The notes below the pieces were generated by a model, which was not told the DNA's origin, did no database searches, and worked only from the letters and a program-made list of their open reading frames with translations. Source: Pirellulales bacterium (lineage in GTDB: Bacteria; Planctomycetota; Planctomycetia; Pirellulales; PALSA-1355). Taken from it: 64,000 bases of DNA. The DNA lies in assembly GCA_022844125.1 (NCBI GenBank), contig JALHMI010000004.1, positions 352,777-416,776 of the forward strand. The letters run 5' to 3'. This document shows, piece by piece, positions 9,891 through 18,785 of this stretch. The position numbers and the translations under genes are program-made. Within the stretch, counting starts at the first letter, position 1. Every line of letters starts with the position of its first letter.

Positions 9891-10123
9891 CCGCGATCGT
9901 CTCCACGCGAAGCCGCCGGTTTTGCCGGGGCCGTGGGCGATCGCTCGCTACAAGCGTGCGAAGGCCCCCACTTTCGGTCATGCCGTCTGGTTAGCTGGCC
10001 GGCGTTGCCGCGCCGCGTGGCAAGCCCCAAGGGTTGCGCTTGTTGCAGCGAGCTGTCCCGCAGCGATAATGAGCGGGCCGAACCAACTGTGCCCACCTTA
10101 CCTCCCGCCAGGAGTGCCATCTA

Positions 10124-11191
10124 ATGAGTTCGCTCTCTCGCCGCGACGTCCTCAAGGCCGGCGCAGCCGCTGCCGTATCGCCTGCGATGATCTCGATGCT
10201 CGGCTCCACGGCCCAGGCCGCCGACCCCTATGCCGACGGCAAGCTCATCGACGGCGAACCTCCCAAGCCGCAAAAGGGCTCCTTCACCATCGCTGTGCTC
10301 CCCGACACCCAGAACTACAGCGAGCGCTATCCCGAGACGTATAAGTCCCAAACGGCCTGGATCTCCGACAGCAAAAAAGATCGCAACATCGCTTGCGTCC
10401 TGCACTTGGGAGACATCACGAACAACAATGCGCCGGCCGAATGGCAGAATGCCCAGGCGGCCATGAAGCAGCTCGACGGTAACGTGCCGTACTTCATGGT
10501 CCCCGGCAACCACGATTACAGCGACGGCGGCGGCTGCCGCGACCGCACGACGCTGCTCAACGACTACTTCACGGTCGGCCAGTTCAAAGACACACCCAAC
10601 TTCGGCGGCGTCTACGACAAGGAGCCCGATCGCCTGGAGAACAGCTACCACACCTTCAGCGCCGAAGGGCGCGACTTCCTGGTCCTTGCCCTCGAATTCG
10701 GTCCGCGCAAAGACGTCGTCCGCTGGGCCAACGAGGTCGTGGCGAAACACAAGGACCGCGCGGCGATCCTGATCACGCACGCCTACATGTACTACGACGA
10801 CACACGCTACGACTGGAAGAAGTACGGCACGAAGCAAATCTGGAATCCGCACAACTACCCGGTGGCAAAGTCGACGGACAACGACGTGACCGATGGCGAA
10901 GAGCTCTGGAACGACCTAATCAACAAGCATGAGAACTTCATTCTCACCCTGAACGGGCACGTTCTCAAGGACGGCCTGGCCCGGCTCACTTCGACCACGC
11001 CCAGCGGACGCAACATCGAGCAGATCCTGGTCAACTACCAGATGCGTCCGCACGGCGGCGACGGCTGGATTCGGCTGCTTGAATTCCGTCCCGACGGAAA
11101 AACGGTTGAAGTCTTCGACTACTCGCCCGTGCTCAAGCAGCGGAACGAAGGTGCGGGCAACCGCTTCGCGTTCCAGATTGCGGGCGCATAG
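10124..11191 (+). CDS. Tat-exported calcineurin-like metallophosphoesterase
   Basis: This 355-aa protein starts at ATG 10124, 9 bases after AGGAG. A Tat signal is visible at residues 6-32 (RRDVLKAG, then AQA). The metallophosphoesterase signature follows in order: AVLPDTQNYS (Asp), LHLGDITNN (GD), VPGNHDYSD (GNHD), ITHAYMYYDD (His), LNGHVL (GH). These provide a two-metal site for phosphoester hydrolysis outside the cytoplasm. The substrate is unknown. It is the last of four consecutive exported proteins on the plus strand (6163-11191). Confidence 0.88.
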   Translation: MSSLSRRDVLKAGAAAAVSPAMISMLGSTAQAADPYADGKLIDGEPPKPQKGSFTIAVLPDTQNYSERYPETYKSQTAWISDSKKDRNIACVLHLGDITNNNAPAEWQNAQAAMKQLDGNVPYFMVPGNHDYSDGGGCRDRTTLLNDYFTVGQFKDTPNFGGVYDKEPDRLENSYHTFSAEGRDFLVLALEFGPRKDVVRWANEVVAKHKDRAAILITHAYMYYDDTRYDWKKYGTKQIWNPHNYPVAKSTDNDVTDGEELWNDLINKHENFILTLNGHVLKDGLARLTSTTPSGRNIEQILVNYQMRPHGGDGWIRLLEFRPDGKTVEVFDYSPVLKQRNEGAGNRFAFQIAGA

Positions 11192-11229
11192 GGACGAGAG
11201 TTGTCGCCCAGTTGTTTTCTGCTCGGTGC

Positions 11230-11259
11230 CACGGGTGGCCGCGTTGCGGCTCACCCGTG
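11230..11259. terminator. Hairpin between convergent genes
   Basis: CACGGGTG and CACCCGTG flank an inner GCCGC/GCGGC stem with loop GTT and one bulged T, giving about 13 paired bases in the 84-bp gap between convergent genes. It has no T-run, so a role as bidirectional terminator is only likely, not shown. Similar CACGGGTG-type palindromes are common in planctomycete intergenic DNA, so it may instead be a repeat copy. Confidence 0.4.
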
Positions 11260-11275
11260 CTCCGCTCGGGATGCG

Positions 11276-12517
11276 TCACTCATTGTGCCCAAACACATCC
11301 GGCGTCTTCACGTGCTCCGGTCGCACGCCTAATCCGATGAGCCTTGCCGGGACACGTCGCCCCAGCGAGAACTTGAGCATCTGCTCCACCGGCCACGGCA
11401 AAGTCGGTTCTTCGGTGCCGCCCAGCGCTGGCTCCAGCACGCGATGGTGCAGAAACACCTGAATCCGCTGCGTCCAGCGGGTGGGAAACTTTCGCCGCTC
11501 CTGGACCGCCGCCAGTTGCGTTTCAGTAACGTTCCCATTGCGGAGCGGTTCGCAGAGTAAGTTGGCCGTGGCCACGGCGTCTTGAATCGCCAGGTTGATG
11601 CCCACGCCGCCGACGGGCGACATCGCATGCGCGGCGTCGCCGATGCAGATCAAGCCCGGCCGATGCCACGTCGTCAGGCGATCGACCTTCACGGTGAGCA
11701 GCTTGACCTGATCCCAACTGGCAATCTCCTGCACGCGGTCGGCCACCAGCGGAGCGATGTGCTTCAGCCGCTCGCGAAATGCCTCCAGCCCGTCGCTGCG
11801 AATCTGCTCGTCGCCCCCTTTGCGAATGATGTAGGCACATTGCCAGTACGTGTCGCGATTGAGCATCACCATCGCCGCGCCGCGGCCGAAGCGCCCCAGC
11901 GGCTGATCGTCGTCGGTCGCCGTGCGCGAGAGCTTCAGCCACAGGGCATCGATTGGCGCGCCAAGGTCCTCGACTTCCAGGCCAGCCTGTTGGCGAACGG
12001 TCGAGTGCCGGCCATCGCAGCCCACGGTCAGCAGTGAGCGCACTTCCAAGGGACCGTCCGGCGTCGTCGCCCGGACGCCCACGACCCGGTCATCGTCTTC
12101 GATCAGTTCGGTCACGTCGGCCTGCATCACCAGGTGAAACGTCGGGTATCGTTTCGCTTTTTCCGCCACGAAGTTCAGGAACTCCCACTGCGGCATGAAG
12201 GCGATGAACTTCGAGTGCGTGGGCAGGTGCGAGAAGTCGGCGAACTGAAACGTCTGGCCGCCAATCACTCCGCGAATCTCGCCCATCTGCTGATGCGGCC
12301 GCTGGAGGAATTCATCGACCAGCCCGAGCTCATACAACAGTTCCAGCGTCGAGGGATGGATCGTGTCGCCGCGAAAGTCGCGCAGGAAATCCGCGTGCTT
12401 CTCGAGCACGACCACGTCGATGCCCGCCCGGGCCAACAGCAGCCCAAGCATCATCCCGGCCGGACCACCGCCGACGATCGCGCAGGTGGTTGAGATCATC
12501 TTCGCTGCACCGTCCAT
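11276..12517 (-). CDS. FAD-dependent aromatic-ring-hydroxylase-type monooxygenase
   Basis: A 413-aa member of the PHBH/UbiH group. The FAD site GGGPAGMMLG lies at residues 16-25 with the acidic end VVVLEKH, the GD motif in RGDTIHPST and VGCDGRHSTVR, and the second FAD contact CIGDAAHAMSPVGGVG at about 285-300. These enzymes hydroxylate aromatic or polyprenyl-phenol compounds with NAD(P)H and oxygen. Start ATG 12517 has AGGA about 12 bases upstream; ATG 12499 is also possible. The upstream sulfatase gene ends only 25 bp away on the same strand, so they are probably co-transcribed, although a functional link is not obvious. Confidence 0.85.
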   Translation of the reverse strand: MDGAAKMISTTCAIVGGGPAGMMLGLLLARAGIDVVVLEKHADFLRDFRGDTIHPSTLELLYELGLVDEFLQRPHQQMGEIRGVIGGQTFQFADFSHLPTHSKFIAFMPQWEFLNFVAEKAKRYPTFHLVMQADVTELIEDDDRVVGVRATTPDGPLEVRSLLTVGCDGRHSTVRQQAGLEVEDLGAPIDALWLKLSRTATDDDQPLGRFGRGAAMVMLNRDTYWQCAYIIRKGGDEQIRSDGLEAFRERLKHIAPLVADRVQEIASWDQVKLLTVKVDRLTTWHRPGLICIGDAAHAMSPVGGVGINLAIQDAVATANLLCEPLRNGNVTETQLAAVQERRKFPTRWTQRIQVFLHHRVLEPALGGTEEPTLPWPVEQMLKFSLGRRVPARLIGLGVRPEHVKTPDVFGHNE

Positions 12518-12542
12518 GGTCTTGGTCCTGTCGACGAGCGGG

Positions 12543-14318
12543 TTAAGGCAACAGCCGCAACGTCACGCCGCGCACATCCCCTGCCGAGCGGCCGGGGATT
12601 TCGCTCGCACGAAGCCTTAGCGTCCCACGCTCGGCGGGTAGTTCGAACGTGCCCAACACGAGCGGCCGAAAGTCTTTCACATAGGATTCACCTTGCCGGG
12701 GTACCCGATCTTCCGCCGCGCCCACCAGCGGTGGATCGTGCGCTTCGGTCACCTTGCTGCCGATGCCCTGATTGCCGAACTCCAGCTCAATCGTCGAACC
12801 GAGATCCGCTTCCGGGCACGTGTAGTGCACGATCGCTTCGTATTCGCCCGGCGTGTGCACCTCGATGTCCCAGGTGATCGCGTCCTTGGTGCTCTTCCAG
12901 TTGGTGAAGAACGAACAGTTTGGCGCCCGTGCGCTGCGCTGGATGCCGCCGTGCGCTACTCCGTCGCGAGCCGGTAGCTGGCTGATCGGAAACTCTGCGT
13001 AACCAACCGTCAGCGGCCGCGTGTCGCTGTCGTCGCGCGCGAGTTCGCCGAGCACGTCACTCCGCCAGTTGGCCACGGCTGTCTGCAGTTGCCCAGCGAT
13101 CTCCGGCTGTTTGTCAGCGATGTCGGTCGACTGTCCCGGATCGCTGACCATGTCGAACAGCTTACCGTTCTGGTCCAGGCGATACCGCTGAGAGCGGGCG
13201 CTGACCTTGCCGGCCCAGTGCGAGAAAATCAATCGCCCGGGAGAGTCACTTTGCTTTCCAAGCAGGCGTTGCGCGTGGCTTTGACCATCGAGCGGTTTGG
13301 CGTCCGTGATCTTAACGTCCGCCAACTCGGCCAGCGTCGGCAGGAGGTCGATTGCGCCCGAGATGTTGGGGACTTTGGTGCCCGGGAGAATATGCCCCGG
13401 CCAGTGCACCAGCAGCGGCGAGCGAACGCCCCCCTCATCGACCGAACCCTTGCGACCTTTCATGCCGCCATTCCAACGCCAGCCGTTCGGACCGTTGTCG
13501 CAGAAGTACACCACGATGGTGTCATCGGCCAGCTTTAGTTCGTCAAGCTTGGCCAGCACGCGCCCCACGTTCCAGTCGATGTTCTCACACATCGCCAGTG
13601 CCGCCCGGGTGTGCCCGAGGTCTTCCTCATTGCCTTCGTCTGCCCGCAGCTTAAGGTCCGCAGCCTTGAACTTCTCGAACCATTTATCGGGCACCTGCAT
13701 GGGCGAGTGCGGCGTGTTGAACGGCAGGTAACAGAAGAACGGTTCTTCGCGGTGCTTGTCGATGAAATTGATCGCGTGATCGGTAAAGTCGTCGGCAATG
13801 AAGCCCTCGCCCAGCGCGGAGTGACCATTAATTTCGAGTACGGGATTGAAGTAATGCCCCCAATGGCCTGAACAGAAACCATAGAACTGGTCGAACCCGC
13901 GACCCCGCGGATGATAGGGCCACTGCGTGCCGTTGTGCCACTTGCCGAACGCGCCGGTCGCATAGCCGGCTGCCTTGAACACCTGGGCGATCGTCCGCTC
14001 GTCGAGATCGAGTCGCTCACCGCCGGCACTCGTGCTCCACACGCCGCCGCGCGGATGGTAGCGTCCCGTGAGAAACTCGGCTCGCGTGGGCGAACAGACG
14101 GGGCAGACAAAGAACCGCTCGAACTGGGCTCCCTCGCGAGCGAGCGAATCGATGTTGGGCGTGGCGAGATTCGTGTTCCCATTTACGCTCAAATCGCCCC
14201 AGCCCTGATCGTCGCTGAGGATCACAACGATGTTCGGCTGGCGAGCCTGGGCAACGCCCGCAAGCCCGGCCGTCGCGGCCACGATCCACAAAATGAGGCG
14301 AGATTCCAAATTCCACAT
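12543..14318 (-). CDS. Type I sulfatase with C-terminal beta-sandwich-like extension, exported
   Basis: A 591-aa sulfatase. I chose ATG 14318 because CAGG lies at the right distance, whereas the GTG at 14327 directly abuts it. A signal peptide (about residues 1-25) is followed by the metal-binding strand NIVVILSDDQGWGD. The formylglycine signature VCSPTRAEFLTGRY at about residues 75-90 has Cys in the CxPxR position, so it needs a sulfatase-maturing enzyme. The substrate-binding NTPHSP and FCDNGPNGW segments follow. The last ~150 residues form an additional domain resembling a carbohydrate-binding sandwich. It probably removes sulfate esters from algal-type polysaccharides outside the cytoplasm. 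Confidence 0.9.
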   Translation of the reverse strand: MWNLESRLILWIVAATAGLAGVAQARQPNIVVILSDDQGWGDLSVNGNTNLATPNIDSLAREGAQFERFFVCPVCSPTRAEFLTGRYHPRGGVWSTSAGGERLDLDERTIAQVFKAAGYATGAFGKWHNGTQWPYHPRGRGFDQFYGFCSGHWGHYFNPVLEINGHSALGEGFIADDFTDHAINFIDKHREEPFFCYLPFNTPHSPMQVPDKWFEKFKAADLKLRADEGNEEDLGHTRAALAMCENIDWNVGRVLAKLDELKLADDTIVVYFCDNGPNGWRWNGGMKGRKGSVDEGGVRSPLLVHWPGHILPGTKVPNISGAIDLLPTLAELADVKITDAKPLDGQSHAQRLLGKQSDSPGRLIFSHWAGKVSARSQRYRLDQNGKLFDMVSDPGQSTDIADKQPEIAGQLQTAVANWRSDVLGELARDDSDTRPLTVGYAEFPISQLPARDGVAHGGIQRSARAPNCSFFTNWKSTKDAITWDIEVHTPGEYEAIVHYTCPEADLGSTIELEFGNQGIGSKVTEAHDPPLVGAAEDRVPRQGESYVKDFRPLVLGTFELPAERGTLRLRASEIPGRSAGDVRGVTLRLLP

Positions 14319-14397
14319 AGTGCGCACCTGACTGCAAGACTGTTGAGCTTGCTTCAGGATAACCTTAGTCAGTTCGCGTCACAAATTGCAGCATTGC

Positions 14398-14568
14398 TCA
14401 GAAGTCGTCCCCTAAAATCTCCTTCACTATGCGTTGCGTACTGTCTGCATCCTCCAAGCGTGCGATCGCATCGCGAGCTTCGTCCGTATCATCGAGTTCG
14501 CGAGACTTCATCAAGAATTTGCGAGCCTCGTCGAAGCGCCTACTTGCGAGCAAATTCAGGCCGATTTT
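14398..14568 (-). CDS. Possible small ORF or remnant directly after the YhaM-like stop
   Basis: In frame with, and immediately after, the TAG (14569-14571) of the exoribonuclease gene are 56 sense codons ending in TGA 14398-14400. The encoded peptide is charged and strongly helical, with segments LLASRRFDEARKFL and DEARDAIARLEDA, like a TPR hairpin. Inner starts exist (ATG 14511, TTG 14553), but neither has a good ribosome site. It could be a small protein, a stop-readthrough extension, or the remnant of a longer repeat protein. Its codon use looks less GC-biased than the neighbours. Confidence 0.3.
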   Translation of the reverse strand, partial: KIGLNLLASRRFDEARKFLMKSRELDDTDEARDAIARLEDADSTQRIVKEILGDDF

Positions 14569-15573
14569 CTACTTCTCCCCCCGATAAATCTTCTGATACA
14601 GCGGATTCTTTTTCGAGGTCATCGGCCCGGGCGTTGTGTCCTCGGCAATCGCCGCCGCCATCATCTGGTACTTCGCGTCCAGGTCGTCGGCATAGTGCAC
14701 GAGCAACGCCTCGGGCGTCATCGGCGCTTTCGGTGAGCCCCACTCCGGGAGCCGCTGGTGCGAAACGATCACGTGCTCCACGCGCAAGAGCACGTCCGGA
14801 TCGATGCCGCGCCCGGCCGCCCCTTCGCGCAGGATGTCGCGTCCTTGCAGAATGTGGCCGATCAGGTTGCCCGAGGCGGTGTACTCCGCGCCCGTCGGGT
14901 TCTCCGCAATCTCACGCAGCTTGCCGATGTCGTGTAGGATCGCACCCGCCGTGGCGGCGTCCTTATTCAACCGCGGTTTCATCTCAGGATAGTAGTCGTC
15001 GTACTTGTCAGCCAGCATCACGGCGGTCCGGGTCACGCTCAGCACGTGCTCCAGCCAGCCGCCGACGAACGCGTGATGGTTGTGCGTGGCCGCCGGCAGC
15101 GTGAGCAGCTCCGTGCGGTTCGATTCCAGCAGATGCACGACCAGCTCACGTAACGCCGCGTCACCGATTCGCTCCCGGGCGATGCTCACCAACTCGTCGA
15201 ACATTTCCGGCATGCTAAACCGGGTTTGTGGCCGGCACATGTTCGGCGAGAAGCCGTCGGCCTGATCGGCTTCGGTCACATCGCGAATCTTTCGCAGTTC
15301 AAGTTGCGGCCCGTAGTTCGACTCGCGGTAGACGGCCCTGACCTTGTAGTAGTTGCCCACTTGCCAGCCTTGCTTGCAGTCGGCGCCCCAAGCCGAGTCG
15401 TTCCAGATCGGAAACGAAACTTCACGGGCATGGTCGCGAAAGGCCACGCGGAAGTACGGCTTGCCGTCGCGCGTGGTTAGTTCTTCCTTGGCGGTGAGCA
15501 GCACGAACAGATCGGCTTCCTGCCCGTTCGTCATTTCCGAGAGCATCACGATCGGCAATGCAGCGCGCGACAT
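14569..15573 (-). CDS. YhaM-like 3'-5' exoribonuclease (OB fold plus HD domain)
   Basis: The 334-aa protein has the two-part layout of Bacillus YhaM (about 310 aa). An N-terminal OB-type nucleic-acid-binding domain (about 20-110) contains LTTRDGKPYFRVAFRD. A C-terminal HD phosphohydrolase domain has the pattern THNHHAFVGGWLEH, then AILHDIGKLRE, with metal-binding His and Asp in order. The family degrades RNA from the 3' end with manganese or cobalt. It stands alone between the sulfatase and galE. The reading frame continues after the amber stop, described as a separate entry. Confidence 0.83.
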   Translation of the reverse strand: MSRAALPIVMLSEMTNGQEADLFVLLTAKEELTTRDGKPYFRVAFRDHAREVSFPIWNDSAWGADCKQGWQVGNYYKVRAVYRESNYGPQLELRKIRDVTEADQADGFSPNMCRPQTRFSMPEMFDELVSIARERIGDAALRELVVHLLESNRTELLTLPAATHNHHAFVGGWLEHVLSVTRTAVMLADKYDDYYPEMKPRLNKDAATAGAILHDIGKLREIAENPTGAEYTASGNLIGHILQGRDILREGAAGRGIDPDVLLRVEHVIVSHQRLPEWGSPKAPMTPEALLVHYADDLDAKYQMMAAAIAEDTTPGPMTSKKNPLYQKIYRGEK

Positions 15574-15650
15574 GATTCGGTCCTCGACAAGGTAGCCATA
15601 CCTTCGGGTGGTATGGCAGTTTATCTTAACCGATCAAGAACGCTGCCGCA

Positions 15651-16634
15651 CTAGCTTCGGTAGCCACGCGGATGTTTCGAGTGCCAGCCCCAGGCGGTGC
15701 TGACGATCGACTCAATGTCGGTGTATTGCGGCTGCCAGGAGAGCGTGCTCTGAGCCAGCGTCGAGTCGGCCACCAGTTCCGGCGGGTCGCCGGGGCGGCG
15801 CAGGCCGACTTCGGCGGGAATCTTGTGACCGGTCACGCGGCGGCAAGCCTCGATCACTTCGCGCACGCTCGCTCCGCGGCCGGTTCCCAGGTTCAGCTTC
15901 AGCGCCACGCCGGGGCCCAACTGCTCGAGCGCCGCCAGGTGCGCGGTGGCCAGATCGTCGACGTGCACGTAGTCGCGAATGCAGGTGCCGTCGGGCGTGG
16001 GATAGTCGTCGCCATAGATCGTGATGTGCGAGCGCTGGCCGAGCGCCACCTGTAGCACTAGCGGAATCAAATGCGTCTCGGGATCGTGATCTTCGCCGAT
16101 ATCTCCCTGCGGACTTGCCCCGGCGGCGTTAAAGTATCGCAGGGCCGCGTAACTGAACTCATAGGCCAGGGCATAGTCGGCCAGCGCCTGCTCGACCACC
16201 AGCTTGCTAAAACCATAAGGATTAATCGGCCGCTGCGGGACGTCCTCGGTGATCGGCATCACCTTGGGCTCGCCGTACGTGGCCGTCGTGCTCGAGAACA
16301 CGATTTTCAGCACGCCGGCCTCGCGCATCGCTTCCAGCAGATTCAAACTGCCGACGACGTTGTTCTGGTAGTACTTCGCCGGATCGACAACCGACTCGCC
16401 CACGAAAGCGAACGCCGCGAAATGCATCACGGCCTCGATCTCGTGCTCGCGCATCACAGAGACCAGCCGCCGCCGATCCAGCAGATCGCCCTCGATCAAC
16501 CGGGCTTGGGGAACTGCCTGTGGGTGACCGAACACCAGGTTGTCGTAGACCCAGGTATTGTGACCTGCGCGCGTGAGCAACCGCACGGCATGACTGCCGA
16601 TGTAGCCTGCACCTCCAACGACGAGCACGTTCAC
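15651..16634 (-). CDS. galE: UDP-glucose 4-epimerase
   Basis: This 327-aa SDR-extended epimerase interconverts UDP-glucose and UDP-galactose using bound NAD. The NAD site GGAGYIGSH is at residues 7-15. The catalytic triad is visible as the SSTTATYGE serine/threonine region and Y-x-x-x-K in NPYGFSKLV. C-terminal GTGRGASVREVIEA and RPGDPPELVADS are typical GalE segments. I chose GTG 16634, 7 bases after AGGAAG, because it gives the standard N-terminus; an upstream TTG at 16655 would add seven residues. It supplies UDP-galactose for surface polysaccharides. The gene is divergent from the recombinase gene. Confidence 0.93.
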   Translation of the reverse strand: MNVLVVGGAGYIGSHAVRLLTRAGHNTWVYDNLVFGHPQAVPQARLIEGDLLDRRRLVSVMREHEIEAVMHFAAFAFVGESVVDPAKYYQNNVVGSLNLLEAMREAGVLKIVFSSTTATYGEPKVMPITEDVPQRPINPYGFSKLVVEQALADYALAYEFSYAALRYFNAAGASPQGDIGEDHDPETHLIPLVLQVALGQRSHITIYGDDYPTPDGTCIRDYVHVDDLATAHLAALEQLGPGVALKLNLGTGRGASVREVIEACRRVTGHKIPAEVGLRRPGDPPELVADSTLAQSTLSWQPQYTDIESIVSTAWGWHSKHPRGYRS

Positions 16635-16857
16635 GTTGTCGCTTCCTGGTGTCAAAGTTTGCGGGCACTGACCATCCCACCGGTTGTGCCGGTCTGCATT
16701 CTAGCCGGTCTTAAGCGAAATCATTGCTAAGAGTCGCCCGCAAGCATAGGACCAAACACCAGGAGCGGCAAATACCACTCCAGCAGCCTGCCTGCCGCCG
16801 ACGAAGATGTTCGATACGGCATCCTCGCACTCTCGAACAAGCGCAAACGGAGCAGGC

Positions 16858-17799
16858 ATGGGCGGCCCCCGACGCAAACTCCTCAAGCCGGCGACCGTCG
16901 CCACCGGCGCCTTGGCCGGACGCTGGGTCGAATCGTTCGTCGACTATCTGCGGGCCGAGTGCCACTTGTCGGACAACACGGTTTCCGCTTACCATCGCGA
17001 TATCCGCCGGCTGTATACCTGGCTCGCCGGACGTTCGGTCCGGCAGCTCACGATTCAGGAACTGGCCGACTATGCCAGTTGGCTGCACGAGCGTAAGCTC
17101 GCGCCGGCCAGCATCGCCCGGCACCTGGCGTCGCTGCGGATCTTCTTTCGCTACCTGCAGCTTGAAGGTTTGCTCACCGAGAACCTGGCCGAGCTTTTGG
17201 GCAGTCAGAAGCTGTGGGAGCGCGTGCCGCACGTGTTGACGCCCGGCATGGTCGAACGGCTGCTCGAAGCGCCGCGCAAGGGCGAGCCTCTGTGGCGTCG
17301 AGATCGGGCGCTGTTGGAATTGCTATATGCCACGGGCTGCCGCGCGTCGGAGATATCGTTTCTGCAACTGCAGGACACGCATCTCGACGAAGGCTACTGC
17401 CTGTGCAAGGGCAAGGGAAACAAGGAACGCCTGGTGCCGCTGGGCCGGCGAGCGATCGAAGCGGTGCGCGATTACCTCAAACACGATCGGCCGCCGTCGG
17501 TGGCGCATCGCGATCCCGAACCGCCGTGGCTGCTCGTCTCCAAGCGAGGGCTGCGTCTGCGGCGCGAACGCATCTGGGAGCTATTCAAGCGCTATGCGGC
17601 CGAGGTGAACATTTCACCCGACATGAGTCCGCACACGCTCCGGCACAGTTTCGCCACGCACTTACTCACGGGCGGCGCGGATCTGCGGCAGGTGCAGGAA
17701 ATGCTGGGGCACGCGAGCATCGCCACCACCCAGATCTACACGCACGTCGATCCCGCCCGGCTCAAGAAGATTCACAAGCAGTTTCATCCGCGCGGGTGA
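16858..17799 (+). CDS. xerD: XerC/XerD-type tyrosine recombinase
   Basis: About 313 aa from ATG 16858 (GGAG 5 bases upstream); ATG 16807 would add 17 residues. The N-terminal SAM-like core-binding domain contains FVDYLRAECHLSDNTVSAY. The catalytic domain shows the full tyrosine-recombinase set: Arg in TGCRASEI, Lys in KGKGNKER, HxxR in HTLRHSFATH, His in LGHASI, and nucleophile Tyr in TTQIYTHV. Length and lack of an inserted domain match housekeeping XerC/XerD, which resolve chromosome dimers at dif. No dif site or mobile-element boundary is visible, so XerC versus XerD cannot be fixed from one copy. It ends 10 bp from the convergent exbD gene. Confidence 0.88.
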   Translation: MGGPRRKLLKPATVATGALAGRWVESFVDYLRAECHLSDNTVSAYHRDIRRLYTWLAGRSVRQLTIQELADYASWLHERKLAPASIARHLASLRIFFRYLQLEGLLTENLAELLGSQKLWERVPHVLTPGMVERLLEAPRKGEPLWRRDRALLELLYATGCRASEISFLQLQDTHLDEGYCLCKGKGNKERLVPLGRRAIEAVRDYLKHDRPPSVAHRDPEPPWLLVSKRGLRLRRERIWELFKRYAAEVNISPDMSPHTLRHSFATHLLTGGADLRQVQEMLGHASIATTQIYTHVDPARLKKIHKQFHPRG

Positions 17800-17809
17800 G
17801 CCGTTCGCG

Positions 17810-18301
17810 CTAAGCTTCGGGTTTCTTCGGCGGCGAGAGCTTGATCTTCTGGATCAGTTTGACGATGCGTCCGTCCGGCGTGACATATCCGGAGATCGCG
17901 GTGACCGCGCCGATGACGTTGCGATACTTCAGGTTGTAGTCGCAATCCAGTTCGGCTTCGTTGTTCTCGGTGGCGTCGGGGCCGGCATTCGTCCCCACGC
18001 GGCTCATGACTTTCTCGTGCAGGGCGGTGAAGTTTGGCAGAACCGCATCATCCATGCGGATGCTGGCCAGATTTCCATCGCCATCCGCGGTCAGCCGCAC
18101 CTTGATTGGCAGATCGGTTTGCAGGCTCGTCGAGCTGGCCGGACCGGCCACCGGCATGCGAATGTTGAAATCGCCTTCCTGCGTCACGATCTTGAAGCTG
18201 AACAGAAAGAAGATCAGCAGTTGAAACACGATGTCGATCATCGGAGTCATCTGGATCTCGACCTTTTCGGGAGCCTGGCTCGCGGTATGTCTCAGCTTCA
18301 T
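17810..18301 (-). CDS. ExbD/TolR-family motor subunit (second of two)
   Basis: A 163-aa single-span protein. Residues 17-40 carry the ExbD/TolR hallmark MTPMIDIVFQLLIFFLF, with the proton-carrying Asp23, followed by a periplasmic domain of about 115 residues. Its ATG overlaps the stop of the preceding exbD-like gene by 4 bases, so translation is coupled. It is the last gene of an operon with two TPR proteins, an ExbB and another ExbD. The pair of ExbD paralogues per one ExbB recalls the AglR-AglQ-AglS gliding motor of Myxococcus as well as Ton-type energisers; which applies here is unknown. Confidence 0.88.
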   Translation of the reverse strand: MKLRHTASQAPEKVEIQMTPMIDIVFQLLIFFLFSFKIVTQEGDFNIRMPVAGPASSTSLQTDLPIKVRLTADGDGNLASIRMDDAVLPNFTALHEKVMSRVGTNAGPDATENNEAELDCDYNLKYRNVIGAVTAISGYVTPDGRIVKLIQKIKLSPPKKPEA

Positions 18302-18747
18302 GACTCTTCGTCCTCCTGCTTGGCCCGCAGGGCGAAGTTCTCAAAGCCGTTCTCCTGACATTTCTGAATCACTTCCTGCACGACGCCTGTTTTCGACTCC
18401 GCATCGGCCCGCAGAATGACCGTGGCGTCCTCCGGCTTCTCGCCGCTGAGAGTGATGAATCGTGCTTCTCGGCGAAGTTTCTCGTCGAGCCCCGCAATCG
18501 GCATCAACTCGCCGCTGAATAGCACCTGGTTATCGCCAGTGAGCTGCACGACCAGGGCGTTCTCGAGCGCCGTTTCCGGCGGCTTGGCCAACTGGCTGCT
18601 GGGAAGCCGGATGCGCGCATCCTGCTCGGCCTCGCCGAAGTTCAGCAGCACCATGAAAAACGCGATCAACTGGAACGTCATGTCGATCATCGGCGTCATG
18701 TCCGGTTCCAGCGCTGCCGCGGTCGTTTTGGGCTTAATGATCTTCAT
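18298..18747 (-). CDS. ExbD/TolR-family motor subunit (first of two)
   Basis: The 149-aa protein has a short cytoplasmic N-terminus, then MTPMIDMTFQLIAFFMVLL (about residues 17-35) with the conserved Asp, then a small periplasmic domain. It differs from the downstream paralogue in sequence but has the same architecture, suggesting a heteromeric ExbD pair. It lies 38 bp after the exbB-like gene. It uses proton flow through ExbB to drive an envelope process across the periplasm. The ribosome site upstream of ATG 18747 is weak. Confidence 0.88.
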   Translation of the reverse strand: MKIIKPKTTAAALEPDMTPMIDMTFQLIAFFMVLLNFGEAEQDARIRLPSSQLAKPPETALENALVVQLTGDNQVLFSGELMPIAGLDEKLRREARFITLSGEKPEDATVILRADAESKTGVVQEVIQKCQENGFENFALRAKQEDEES

Positions 18748-18785
18748 CGCGATTGCCGACGTGCCTGCTGATCTTGCCTGAAACG

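Noticed and set aside
16858-17799. Integrase of a mobile element
   Set aside because: Size and motifs match housekeeping Xer recombinases, and no attachment sites, cargo genes or composition change surround it.
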